This document shows positions 1 through 8,214 of a DNA stretch of 64,000 nt, piece by piece. The stretch is from Gemmatimonadota bacterium (GTDB lineage Bacteria > Gemmatimonadota > Gemmatimonadetes > Gemmatimonadales > Gemmatimonadaceae). Within the stretch, counting starts at the first letter, position 1; each line of letters starts with the position of its first letter. The translations under genes were made by a program, and so were the position numbers. Under the pieces are notes generated by a model. It searched no databases. It worked only from the letters and a program-made list of their open reading frames with translations, and was not told the DNA's origin. The stretch covers positions 1,122,311 through 1,186,310 of the forward strand of contig JADJAD010000001.1 in NCBI GenBank assembly GCA_016704465.1. The letters are read 5' to 3'.

Positions 1-116
1 TCTCGGACTGTGCGATTCTTGTTCTTGGACGCGTTCGACGAGGCCTGGCGCTTTCGCCGCTTTGGGGGATCCGCTGGCCGGTCGGGCTCGACGAGCGGGA
101 GCTGTTCGTCGGTCAT
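1..116 (-). CDS. N-terminal fragment of an unidentified protein (runs off the left edge)
   Basis: An open frame begins with ATG at 116 on the minus strand and leaves the window after 38 codons. The visible residues are MTDEQLPLVEPDRP followed by a Lys/Arg/Ser/Asn-rich stretch, which suggests a disordered basic N-terminus. There is no clear ribosome binding site upstream and no recognisable domain. It could be the start of a real gene or chance; the call rests only on an open frame reaching the edge. Confidence 0.3.
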   Translation of the reverse strand, partial: MTDEQLPLVEPDRPADPPKRRKRQASSNASKNKNRTVR

Positions 117-293
117 GAGATTGCGTTGTGAACGAAGATTTCGGCGCATGCGCATCGGTGCACCGTAGCGGCATCCACAACCTCTTTTCGAGGTCGGGCA
201 AGCTGCCGCGCGATAGTTGAAAGGGTGAAGGTACGATTGAGCGCGCGCGGATTGAAAAGTGACATGCTCCGCAGATTCACCGGGAGGGCTGAG

Positions 294-1406
294 CTACTTT
301 CGGCCCAGCGGTTCATCCCCCCAAAACCTCCCCCTCACCCCCTCCACCACCTCAAACACCCGCCCCTCCTCCCCCACCCGCGTCCACCCCGCCAACCCCT
401 CCACCCACCGCCCCGGCAACTTCCCCCTCCCATGCAACGCCCCCACCGCCGCCCCCACAATCGCGGCGGCCGTATCGTTGTCCCGCGTGTCGTTCACCGC
501 ACGCACAATCGCCTCCTCCGGATCCCCCGCATAGCGCGACAGGATGAGCAGCACGCTCGGCACCGTCTCCATCAGGTACGCCCCGGAATACCACGCGTTG
601 CACGCGTCCACGGTCGAGACCCCCGCCCGCTCCGCCCAGCGCAGGCGCTCATCGACGTAGCGTGAGAGCGGTCCCTCATAGTCCGTGAAGTCTCCGCCGC
701 GCGGCCGGTAGCGGCTCGCTCCCTCCAGCGGCCCCGCCAGCTCCACAAAGCGCTCCCGCCACCAATCGGTCGCCGGCGCCTCAGGCATGTCAAGCAAGTC
801 CCACAACATCCGCGCAAACGCCAGGCAGCTGGCGGTGCTCGCATAGTCGTTATGCGTCAGCATCGACGCGATGGCGACGTCGTGCCACACAGCCGTGCCG
901 CCGGTCTTCAGGTGTGGCACGACGACCGGGGCAATGCGCATGAGGGCGCCGTTTCCTGCCGACTCGGGACCGGCCTCGTACCACGCTGCACCGCCCTTGT
1001 AGGCGGCGAGGAACGCACGCACGGTCTGGCCGATCCCGAAGATGCGTCCGCCACTCGCAAACGTCTGCGCCAGCCCGTCCGGATCGAGCGATCCGTGCTC
1101 CATCAGGTGCTCGAGGGGCCAGAAGGCGAGCTGCGTGTCATCGCTCGGATAGCCGCGCCCATCGCCCGCGTATCGGTTGGGAACGTAGTCGCGGATCTCG
1201 CCGTGGCGGGCGCGACGATCGCGCGGGAGTTGGCTCTCGGTCGGCACGCCAAGGGCGTCGCCTATCGCCAGGCCGAGCAGCATTCCTTCGACCCGCGCGA
1301 AGTCGAAGTCCGCGGGCTTAGGTGCTACCGCTTCGCTCAGTAGCGGCCCGGGCGAGAGACGGATGCCGCCGCGGGCGAGGAGGGGTGAGAGGAGGTCTTG
1401 GGGCAT
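294..1406 (-). CDS. ADP-ribosylglycohydrolase family protein
   Basis: This 370-residue protein matches the ADP-ribosylglycohydrolase (DraG/ARH) fold, whose members remove ADP-ribose from proteins or small molecules using a binuclear Mg site. The signature GLAIGDALG lies near residues 44-52, a metal-binding SDDTQ segment near 88-92, and the C-terminal NDTRDNDTAAAIVGA segment supplies the usual late Asp ligands. Length fits the family. There is no signal peptide, so it is cytoplasmic. It stands alone, without a partner ADP-ribosyltransferase or macrodomain gene, so the substrate is unknown. The first ATG of the frame is used; the GLAIGD core begins only about 40 residues later, so a later start is possible. 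Confidence 0.85.
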   Translation of the reverse strand: MPQDLLSPLLARGGIRLSPGPLLSEAVAPKPADFDFARVEGMLLGLAIGDALGVPTESQLPRDRRARHGEIRDYVPNRYAGDGRGYPSDDTQLAFWPLEHLMEHGSLDPDGLAQTFASGGRIFGIGQTVRAFLAAYKGGAAWYEAGPESAGNGALMRIAPVVVPHLKTGGTAVWHDVAIASMLTHNDYASTASCLAFARMLWDLLDMPEAPATDWWRERFVELAGPLEGASRYRPRGGDFTDYEGPLSRYVDERLRWAERAGVSTVDACNAWYSGAYLMETVPSVLLILSRYAGDPEEAIVRAVNDTRDNDTAAAIVGAAVGALHGRGKLPGRWVEGLAGWTRVGEEGRVFEVVEGVRGRFWGDEPLGRK

Positions 1407-1674
1407 TGGATTCAGGTCTGGAAAGCGTCCCTTCGTTCAACTCATCCGGTATCCCGTGCTTACGCTAGTCGCCACCCCCGCCAATCCCACACCCTGACAA
1501 TCGCGTCGGTGGCGGCAGCCGAAGTCTCGGTCGGCATCGGATTGCTTAGCGCTCGCGCTGGTTCCACTGCGGGATGTGCAGCTAGCGCTTCACCGCTGCA
1601 TGCGAGGGCTCTGCCGACCGGCTTCTCGCAGAACACTGGTTGCGATGTCTGGTCGCTTCGTGGACATTCCCACC

Positions 1675-1872
1675 ATGGCCCCCACCGTGCACGCCCGCGA
1701 ACTGGAACGCCTCCGCGCCATGACCCCGGCGGAAAAGTTACGTGTATCCGACGCACTCTGGCGCGAGGCTCGCACCATCACCCGCGCCGCCGTAGCTCAG
1801 CGGAATCCGACCTGGCAGCCCGACCAGATCGAGCGCGAAACACGCCGGATCATGTCCGGTGGGCGAGCCTAG
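1675..1872 (+). CDS. small protein paired with a nucleotidyltransferase
   Basis: A 65-residue protein of mostly helical, charged character (RLRAMTPAEKLRVSDALWREAR). It lies directly upstream of the nucleotidyltransferase at 1859 and overlaps it by 14 bases, so the two are probably translationally coupled. Small helical proteins in this position often form two-gene modules with AbiEii/MNT-like nucleotidyltransferases, but I do not recognise a named family and do not assign antitoxin function. In-frame ATGs at 1576 and 1645 are alternatives; 1675 was chosen because it starts close to the conserved-looking core. No strong ribosome binding site decides between them. Confidence 0.6.
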   Translation: MAPTVHARELERLRAMTPAEKLRVSDALWREARTITRAAVAQRNPTWQPDQIERETRRIMSGGRA

Positions 1873-2434
1873 TCTCCTCCAGCTCTTCGTCCGTCCGCTG
1901 GAGGCGGCCGGGATCGACTACTTCGTCACGGGCGGCGTTGCAGCCATCGTCTATGGCGAGCCGCGGTTCACGCGCGACATCGACTTGGTGTTGGCGATTC
2001 ACCCCGGCCATGCCGACCGGTTTCTGGCCTTGTGGCCGGAAGCCGAATTCTACGCACCGCCTCGGGAAACTTTCCTCGTGGAAAGCGCGCGGGCTGACTA
2101 CGGACACTTCAACCTGGTGCACATCGACACCGGGCTGAGCGCAGACTGCTACGTCGCAGGAACCTCCCCCTTGCACGCGTGGGCCTTTTCCAAGGCACAT
2201 CGCATCGACATCGAGAGCCTCTCTGTGCGAATCGCGCCCGTAGAGTACGTGATCGTACAAAAGCTCTCGTATTTCCAGCAATCGGGATCGACCCGACACC
2301 TCGAAGACATCGCGCGCATACGCCGAATTCAGGGTGATGCGATCGCTCCCGCGGCGCTCCAGCCATGGCTGAGTGCGATGGGGCTCGACGAGGCATGGAC
2401 GCGAGCCTGTGCGCTCGATCCAGAGCAGCTCTAG
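1859..2434 (+). CDS. nucleotidyltransferase-fold protein (MNT/AbiEii-like)
   Basis: This 191-residue protein begins with GTG. Residues 19-42 carry the nucleotidyltransferase pattern: a GG turn (YFVTGGVAAIVYGE) followed by TRDIDLVL, where the D-x-D pair would bind catalytic metal. The C-terminal half is helical and contains a conserved-looking EYVIVQKLSYFQQSGSTRHLEDI segment, as in DUF6036/AbiEii-type proteins that modify RNA or proteins or act as toxins. It overlaps the small upstream gene by 14 bases. The role in a toxin-antitoxin or defence module is inferred from architecture only. Confidence 0.75.
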   Translation: MGEPSLLQLFVRPLEAAGIDYFVTGGVAAIVYGEPRFTRDIDLVLAIHPGHADRFLALWPEAEFYAPPRETFLVESARADYGHFNLVHIDTGLSADCYVAGTSPLHAWAFSKAHRIDIESLSVRIAPVEYVIVQKLSYFQQSGSTRHLEDIARIRRIQGDAIAPAALQPWLSAMGLDEAWTRACALDPEQL

Positions 2435-2771
2435 CTGCTGATGACCTCAGCGTCGACGCGATGAGACTCCCGCGCCTTCTCGAGCCGCGTTAGCTCGACG
2501 TCGTGCTTCGCCGTTGGCTCCGCGCCATCTGCCGGGGGTCGCCTACGCCCGGTACACCGGAGTTTGGCAAATCGCCGAACCGTCAAGCAGCTTTTGCCAA
2601 CCGACGCCGACGCACCCCCCGCCCTCACCACGCCCTCCCCAACACCCCCCAAACGACCACCCCACACGGCGCACACTTTGCAGCGACCTCGAACTACCGA
2701 CGATCCGCACCCGCGACCACCCCTCCCGCTCGCCCCCGGATCCTAACGACTCACGCCGCGCACTCCCCACC
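2435..2771 (+). other. intergenic region with no identifiable gene
   Basis: About 340 bases between the nucleotidyltransferase and the repeat lipoprotein. Several open frames cross it but none has a coherent start, ribosome binding site or recognisable product; the C- and A-rich stretch at 2590-2760 is low complexity. It presumably carries the promoter of the gene at 2772. Confidence 0.4.
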
Positions 2772-5279
2772 ATGTCCGTCCTCGCCCTCCCCATTCGACG
2801 CCTATCGCTCTCCCTCGGCGCCCTTCTATTGATCGCCTGCGGCGGAGGCGGTGACGGCGGCACCACCAACCCGCCAGCCGTCGGCGGCTTCGCGATCACG
2901 CTGTCGTCATCAACGCTCAGTGTGGTGCAGGGGAGCAACACTTCGGTCTCGGCGAGCATCGCCCGGACCGGATCATTCAGCGGCACCGTCGATCTCACGA
3001 CCGAAAGCGTTCCCTCCGGGATCACCGCCTCATTCTCGCCAGCGGCAATCACCAGCGGGACGACATCCACGTCCCTGACAGTCGCGGCGGCCTCGTCCGT
3101 CGCGCCCGGCAACTACACCTTCACCGTGCGCGGACGCGCCACCGGGATCTCGGATCAGACCGGACAGGTCACCCTCACGGTCACGGCCGCGCCGGCGATC
3201 GGGATGACCCTGGCGCCGTCGGCGCTGACGGTGGTCCAGGGCGCGAGTGGACAGTCGACGGTGACGATCGCCCGTACGAACCTCACCACGGCCATCGCCC
3301 TCTCAGCCTCGGGCGCGCCTGCAGGGGTCACGACGACCTTCGCCCTCGCGACGATCAATACCGAGACCTCGACGACCCTGTCGGTCGCCGTCGGTGCCGC
3401 GGTGGCGGTGGGAACGTACCCGATCACCGTGACCGCAACGGCGGGCGCCGTGACACAGGTCGCCACGTTGCAACTCACGGTGGACCTGTTGCGCACCCTC
3501 TCGCTCAGCGCCACCCCGAACCCACTCTCCGTCACGCAGGGGCTCGCCGGAAGCGCCACGGTCACGGTCACGCGCCTCAACGTGACGGGCGAGGTGACCC
3601 TGGCGGTGAGCGGGCAGCCGACGGGTGTGTCGGTCAATACCAACCCCAACCCGGTGAGTGGCACGTCGGCAACGGTCACGCTCAACGTGGGCGCGGCGGT
3701 GGTACCCGGAAACTACCCGATCACGGTGACCGCATCGGCCGCGGGGGTCGCCAATGCCACGACGCAGTTCACGCTCACGGTGGTGGCGGGCGCACCAGCC
3801 ATAGCGCTCTCGCTCACCCGCACGTCGCTGTCGATCGTGCAGGGCGATAGCGCAGGGACGAGCATCGTCATCACGCGCTCCAACTTCTCGCAGCAGGTCA
3901 ACCTTGCGGTGTCGGGCGTCCCGAACAACGTCACGGCCCGGCTGTCGAACACCGCCACACTCACCAACGGCGCGATCCTGACGATCGTGGCGGGAGCCGG
4001 CGCCTCCCCTGGTACGTATCCGATCCTGGTCACCGGCACGGGCACGGGCATCTCGCCCGCCTCCACCTCCCTCTCGGTGACGATCACGGCGCCCCCTGCC
4101 GGGACAGGCAACGTGACCTGGGCGTTCGGCGGCTGCGACCCGAACGACATCCCCCTCTGGTTCGCCGCGCAGAATGGGAGCGGCCAGTGGCAGCAGGTCA
4201 CCCCGAACGGCGCCAGCTTCTCATTCACGATCACCTCGAACGGGGGCGTGGCGTACGTGACGCAGGACGGCGCGAACGACTACGCCGTGAACTTCTACTG
4301 GGGATTGCTGGGCGAACTGCAGGGACGGGGCGACAGCGCCTGTTCGCTGCCGGCCACGAGGACGGTCAACGGCTCGGTCGCCAACTACGGTACCAGCACG
4401 AGCGCGTTTGTCACACTCGGCTCCGCACTGGCATCTCTCCAGGTCCCCACGACCGCCTTCACCCTGAACAACGTCGCCACAGGAACGGTGGACCTCGTGG
4501 CCGGCCGGCAGGGCATCGACCTCCTCAACCCGCTGGCAGGACTGCAGCTCAACCGGATGATCATCCGCCGAGGGCTGAATCCAGCCAACGGGTCGACGCT
4601 CCCGGTGCTCGACTTCAGCGGTGCCGAGTCGTTTGCTCCGGTCTCGCGTACGCTCACCGTGAGCGGCTCGCTCCAAGGTGAGCAGCTCGTGGTCGGCGTG
4701 TCCTATTTGACGGCCAATCAAGGGTTCGCCAGTCTCTCGCAGGGTCTCTTCTCCGGCGCGTCGGCCACCTTCGCCGGTGTGCCCACCGCGCAGCAGGCCG
4801 CGACGGACCTTCACACCCTCAACGTCATCGCGACATCGACGAGTGGTATGGTGACATCGGCGCGCAGCGTCACGTCGGTCTTCAAGGAAGCGGTGGACCG
4901 TGCGCTCACCCTCGGCCCCGAGCTGTCAGTGCCAGCGTTCACCACGCTCGCGACCACGCCGTACCTGCGCACCCGCGTACAGGTCGCGCGTCAGGCCGAG
5001 TACGACCAGACGTTCGTCCTCGGCTACGGCCAAGCGAACCGCCAAGTGACTGTCCTCATGTCGAGTGGCTACCTCGGGTCGAGCCCCTTCGACTTTGCCT
5101 TCCCGGACTTCACGACGGTCGGCGGGTGGCAGAATATCTGGGGACCCTTAGGCTCCGGATCCGCCAGTTTTGTGGTCTCCGTCTCGGGGTGGACGCTGGG
5201 TGGCGGTGGCTTCCAGAATCCGAACGTGGACGGGGCGCTCATTCGCACCGGGTCGCGCATGGGGACGTATACGCCGTAG
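2772..5279 (+). CDS. large lipoprotein with four tandem Ig-like repeats
   Basis: An 835-residue secreted lipoprotein. The ATG at 2772 gives a textbook signal: basic start, hydrophobic stretch LSLSLGALLLIAC and lipobox Cys followed by a GGGGDGG linker. Four repeats of roughly 85-95 residues follow. Each opens with a SLTVVQG-type strand, contains a TVTIARTN segment and ends with GTYPITVTATA and TLTV, typical of Ig-like/NPCBM-associated surface domains. The last 400 residues form a distinct non-repeat region with a CDPNDIPLWFAAQNGSG motif. The frame remains open back to 2514, but only 2772 yields an export signal. The likely role is cell-surface binding or structure; the ligand is unknown. A strong hairpin follows the gene. 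Confidence 0.8.
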   Translation: MSVLALPIRRLSLSLGALLLIACGGGGDGGTTNPPAVGGFAITLSSSTLSVVQGSNTSVSASIARTGSFSGTVDLTTESVPSGITASFSPAAITSGTTSTSLTVAAASSVAPGNYTFTVRGRATGISDQTGQVTLTVTAAPAIGMTLAPSALTVVQGASGQSTVTIARTNLTTAIALSASGAPAGVTTTFALATINTETSTTLSVAVGAAVAVGTYPITVTATAGAVTQVATLQLTVDLLRTLSLSATPNPLSVTQGLAGSATVTVTRLNVTGEVTLAVSGQPTGVSVNTNPNPVSGTSATVTLNVGAAVVPGNYPITVTASAAGVANATTQFTLTVVAGAPAIALSLTRTSLSIVQGDSAGTSIVITRSNFSQQVNLAVSGVPNNVTARLSNTATLTNGAILTIVAGAGASPGTYPILVTGTGTGISPASTSLSVTITAPPAGTGNVTWAFGGCDPNDIPLWFAAQNGSGQWQQVTPNGASFSFTITSNGGVAYVTQDGANDYAVNFYWGLLGELQGRGDSACSLPATRTVNGSVANYGTSTSAFVTLGSALASLQVPTTAFTLNNVATGTVDLVAGRQGIDLLNPLAGLQLNRMIIRRGLNPANGSTLPVLDFSGAESFAPVSRTLTVSGSLQGEQLVVGVSYLTANQGFASLSQGLFSGASATFAGVPTAQQAATDLHTLNVIATSTSGMVTSARSVTSVFKEAVDRALTLGPELSVPAFTTLATTPYLRTRVQVARQAEYDQTFVLGYGQANRQVTVLMSSGYLGSSPFDFAFPDFTTVGGWQNIWGPLGSGSASFVVSVSGWTLGGGGFQNPNVDGALIRTGSRMGTYTP

Positions 5280-5320
5280 CGCCCGGGGGCGCAGGCGTCA
5301 GGGACATGCTGGAAACACTA

Positions 5321-5356
5321 CACGCGGCTGGCATCATGCACGATGCCAGCCGCGTG
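5321..5356 (+). terminator. perfect 14-bp hairpin, probable terminator
   Basis: CACGCGGCTGGCAT at 5321-5334 pairs perfectly with 5343-5356 across an 8-base loop, 41 bases after the repeat-lipoprotein stop. The 3' flank (CGTTTCTGG) is only weakly T-rich, so intrinsic termination is inferred from stem strength and position between convergent genes. Confidence 0.6.
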
Positions 5357-5483
5357 CGTTTCTGGTAGTGCAGGTATTGCTCGACACGAGCCTGTACCAG
5401 GGTCGACTCGCCGCGCACGACGTACTTCTGCAAGAACGCGTCATCCCCCCCTCCGCTCCCACGCCTCCGTCCAGCGGTCTAGC

Positions 5484-5960
5484 TCATCTGCGATCCGGCG
5501 CGTCCCTCGACCCGGTCGCAGCGCTGGGGACTGGCGTCTGCCACAACACCTGGCGAATCATCCACCGCCCATCGTACTTGGCGAGCAGCAAGAAATCAGT
5601 CCCCCAATACGCCGTCACCTTCACCGCCGCGGTCTGGTCCAGCACGTCCAGCAGCTGCACCTCCTTTGGAGCACCCGCCGGCGCTGGACGATTGCGACGC
5701 AGTACGTTGCCCGCGAACTCGAGGAAGGCGGGCCATGGCATGGCGCTCCCTGCGTACACCCCGGTCGAGCGATCCCGGGAGAAGCCGTACTTGTGCACCT
5801 CGGGGCGCACGCTACGTATCAGCTTCGCCGAGTCCCCTTCATAGAAGCCCTCGATGTAGTCGAGGGACGCTCGCCGGACGGCGGCGCGGTCGTCAGTCTG
5901 GGCTGCGAGCGGCATGGCGAGGGCGAGCGCGCCGCAGCCGAGGAGTCGGAGAGGGATCAT
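5484..5960 (-). CDS. secreted NTF2-like protein (putative lumazine-binding family)
   Basis: A 158-residue protein with a signal peptide (LLGCGALALAMPLAAQ) and then one NTF2-like cone domain. The pattern is a helix with DYIEGFYEGDSAKLIRSVRPEVHKYGF, a central FLEFAGNVL helix, and strands ending in VKVTAYWGTDFLLLAKYDGRWMIRQVLWQT. This matches the Lumazine_bd_2/NTF2-like group, small secreted proteins that usually bind hydrophobic ligands and lack proven catalysis. It is a single gene convergent with the repeat lipoprotein. The name of the family does not imply lumazine binding here. Confidence 0.75.
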   Translation of the reverse strand: MIPLRLLGCGALALAMPLAAQTDDRAAVRRASLDYIEGFYEGDSAKLIRSVRPEVHKYGFSRDRSTGVYAGSAMPWPAFLEFAGNVLRRNRPAPAGAPKEVQLLDVLDQTAAVKVTAYWGTDFLLLAKYDGRWMIRQVLWQTPVPSAATGSRDAPDRR

Positions 5961-6140
5961 GGTGAGGGGAACGAGGGAGAGCGCGAAAACGGCGCGAGGG
6001 TAGCGCGACCTTGCACCAGAGCGATCCTACGACTCCGCAGCCCGCCCTGTGTCGCACACGTGATGAACCGACATGCGCGATTGCCAGGTCGCACCCTGGC
6101 GCGACCAGACGTGGCGCTCCCCACGGTCCGCATCGATACT

Positions 6141-7601
6141 ATGCGGATGACTGCGACCGAATTCCCGGCCCCCCGCCCCGCCCTCCACCGCGGCATCTCC
6201 CGCCTCGGCTTCTTCGCCCTCGCCTTCGGCTCCATGATCGGCGTCGGCTGGGTCACCGCTCTCGGCACCTGGCTCCACGCCGCCGGCCCACTCGGCGCGG
6301 TGATCGGCTTTGCGGCTGGCGGCCTGCTCATGCTCGCCATCGGCCTCTGCTACGCCGAGCTGTGCGCCATGCTGCCAGTCGCGGGTGGCGAGGTGGCGTA
6401 TGCGTACATGGCCTTCGGCACCGGCAAGGCGTTCCTCGTCGGCTGGTTCCTCGCCTTCGGCTACCTCTCGGTCTCGGCCTTCGAGGCCATCTCGGTCGGG
6501 CGCGTGCTGAGCTACCTCATCCCCGGCCTCGACCTGTGGCCGGTGTATTCGGTCGGGGGTGAAGCCGTCTATGGATCACACTTGCTGCTGGCGCTGCTCA
6601 CCACGGCGGCCATCACCTGGATCAACTACCGCGGCGTGCGCGGCGCGGCACGCTTCCAGACGGTGCTCACGGTCGGTTTCGTCGCGGTCACGCTCGTCTT
6701 CATCGGCGCCGGCCTGCTCGGTGGCTCCAGCGCCAACGCCGAACCCTGGTTCGTCGGCGAGGGGGCGGGCGGGATCCTGACGGGGATCGCCGCGGTCTTC
6801 GTCACGGCCCCCTTTTGGTTCGTCGGCTTCGACACGATCCCGCAAGGAGCCGAGGAAGCGCAGCAGGCGGTCACCCCGCGCATGCTGGCGCTGATGATCT
6901 TGCTGTCGATCGTTGGGGCGACGCTGTTTTACTGCGCGCTCATCTGGAGCGTGGCCCACGCCGGACCATGGCAGGAGATCGCCGGGGCTGACATGCCGAC
7001 AGCCACCGCCTTCCGCCTGTCCATGAAGTCACCGCTCCTGGCCGACCTGGTGCTGGTGGCGGCGATGCTCGGTTTGCTCACCAGCTGGAACGGCTTTTTC
7101 CTGGCCGGCTCGCGGGTGCTGTTCTCGCTGGGGCGCGGCCACATCGCGCCGGCGTCCTGGGGGCACACGCATCCGCACTTCGGCACGCCGTCGAAGGCGG
7201 TCCTGGTGACCGGGGCGCTCACCATGGCTGGCGCCTTCCTCGGGCGTGGAGCGATGGTGGCATTTATCGACGTCGGGTCGTTCTGCATCGCCCTCGCCTT
7301 CCTGGGAGTGACCTTCTCGCTCTCCCGCCTGCGTCGCGACCGTCCCGGCATTCCGCGCCCCTATCGCGTCCCGCTCGGCCGCGTGATACCGCTGCTCGCG
7401 GGACTCGGCGCAGGACTCATCCTCGTGGTCATGGTCGTCCCCGGGTCGGGAGGGACGCTCGTCTGGCCGCTCGAGTGGGGATTGCTGCTGGCGGTCATGG
7501 CTTTGGGCGTGGTTGCCTGGTGGGCGGGGAGCCGAGGGCGGCGCACGCTCGACGAGGGGGAGCGGGGGCGGCGGATTCTGGGGGAGTTTGCTGATGGGTG
7601 A
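6141..7601 (+). CDS. APC-superfamily amino-acid permease
   Basis: A 486-residue integral membrane protein with about twelve hydrophobic segments. The N-terminal RLGFFALAFGSMIGVGWVTALG segment is the unwound TM1 signature of amino acid-polyamine-organocation transporters, and GGEVAYAYMAFG in TM3 is also characteristic. The carrier probably takes up amino acids or related cations coupled to H+ or Na+; substrate cannot be assigned. The frame is open back to 5343, but that extension is Arg/Pro-rich shadow sequence. The ATG at 6141 places the family's short cytoplasmic N-terminus in front of TM1. The protein ends in a basic/acidic tail typical of the cytoplasmic side. Confidence 0.85.
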   Translation: MRMTATEFPAPRPALHRGISRLGFFALAFGSMIGVGWVTALGTWLHAAGPLGAVIGFAAGGLLMLAIGLCYAELCAMLPVAGGEVAYAYMAFGTGKAFLVGWFLAFGYLSVSAFEAISVGRVLSYLIPGLDLWPVYSVGGEAVYGSHLLLALLTTAAITWINYRGVRGAARFQTVLTVGFVAVTLVFIGAGLLGGSSANAEPWFVGEGAGGILTGIAAVFVTAPFWFVGFDTIPQGAEEAQQAVTPRMLALMILLSIVGATLFYCALIWSVAHAGPWQEIAGADMPTATAFRLSMKSPLLADLVLVAAMLGLLTSWNGFFLAGSRVLFSLGRGHIAPASWGHTHPHFGTPSKAVLVTGALTMAGAFLGRGAMVAFIDVGSFCIALAFLGVTFSLSRLRRDRPGIPRPYRVPLGRVIPLLAGLGAGLILVVMVVPGSGGTLVWPLEWGLLLAVMALGVVAWWAGSRGRRTLDEGERGRRILGEFADG

Positions 7602-7659
7602 GTAACCAGGCCGTTCTGGGATCAAGACGTTGGTCGTAACCCGCTGTCGGAGCGACCGC

Positions 7660-7887
7660 ATGATAGAAGAAAGCATCATTCTCGCCGTCGGAAACTCGTC
7701 AGGCACGACGCTCCCCAAGGCGATGCTGGAGCGCTATCGCATCGCCGAGGGCGATCGCGTGTTCCTGTTCGAAACGGCAGCGGGCGTACTGTTCACGCCA
7801 TACGACGCGACGTTTGCCGAAGCGATGCGGCTGTACGACGAGGGCGCGAGGCAGTATCGAAATGCGATGCGTGAGCTTGCTCGGTGA
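7660..7887 (+). CDS. AbrB/MazE-type antitoxin (partner of a broken Doc)
   Basis: A 75-residue protein whose first half is an AbrB/SpoVT swapped-hairpin DNA-binding domain: IILAVGNSSGTTLPKAMLERYRIAEGDRVFLFETAAG. The C-terminal helix (FAEAMRLYDEGARQYRNAMRELAR) would wrap and neutralise a toxin. It directly precedes a doc-like gene, the standard order for such modules, in which antitoxin and toxin co-repress their promoter. Because the toxin gene is decayed, this is likely an orphan antitoxin. An upstream GTG-type start is possible, but the ATG at 7660 fits the domain. Confidence 0.8.
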   Translation: MIEESIILAVGNSSGTTLPKAMLERYRIAEGDRVFLFETAAGVLFTPYDATFAEAMRLYDEGARQYRNAMRELAR

Positions 7888-7894
7888 ACGACCC

Positions 7895-8158
7895 ATGCAT
7901 CGACTCGCCTCTCAGCCCGATACCGACCTCGCGGGATTGGCCGGGGCGTACGCCTATGGCCTTGCCCGCTATCATGCGTTTGTGGATGGCAACAAGCGCG
8001 TAGCGTTCCAATCGATGCTCGTCTTTCTTGGACTCAACGGCTTCTGGCTTCAGTGATCCGAGGAGGACGTTGTGCAGGCGATCGTCTCCCTCGCTGCCGG
8101 CGAACTCGACGAGGCAGCGTTGGCCGATTGGGTGCGACAACGACTGACGAAGCGGTAG
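7895..8158 (+). pseudogene. Doc-family (Fic fold) toxin remnant with internal TGA
   Basis: The frame carries the Doc core HAFVDGNKR (about residues 30-38 from the ATG at 7895), the Fic-type loop used for phosphorylating EF-Tu, preceded by LAGLAGAYAYGLARY and followed by LVFLGLNGFWLQ. A TGA at 8054-8056 then interrupts the same frame. Beyond it the frame continues without a shift as SEEDVVQAIVSLAAGELDEAALADWVRQ up to TAG at 8158, which is the ordinary Doc C-terminus. The first 40 or so residues of a typical Doc are also missing, because the antitoxin gene ends directly upstream. Both defects argue for an inactive relic, although the catalytic motif survives. Confidence 0.8.
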
Positions 8159-8214
8159 GAGCGTCGCGTTCGGACTGGTCGTCGTGCGTGCCACACCTGC
8201 CCCGCTCGCCCTGC

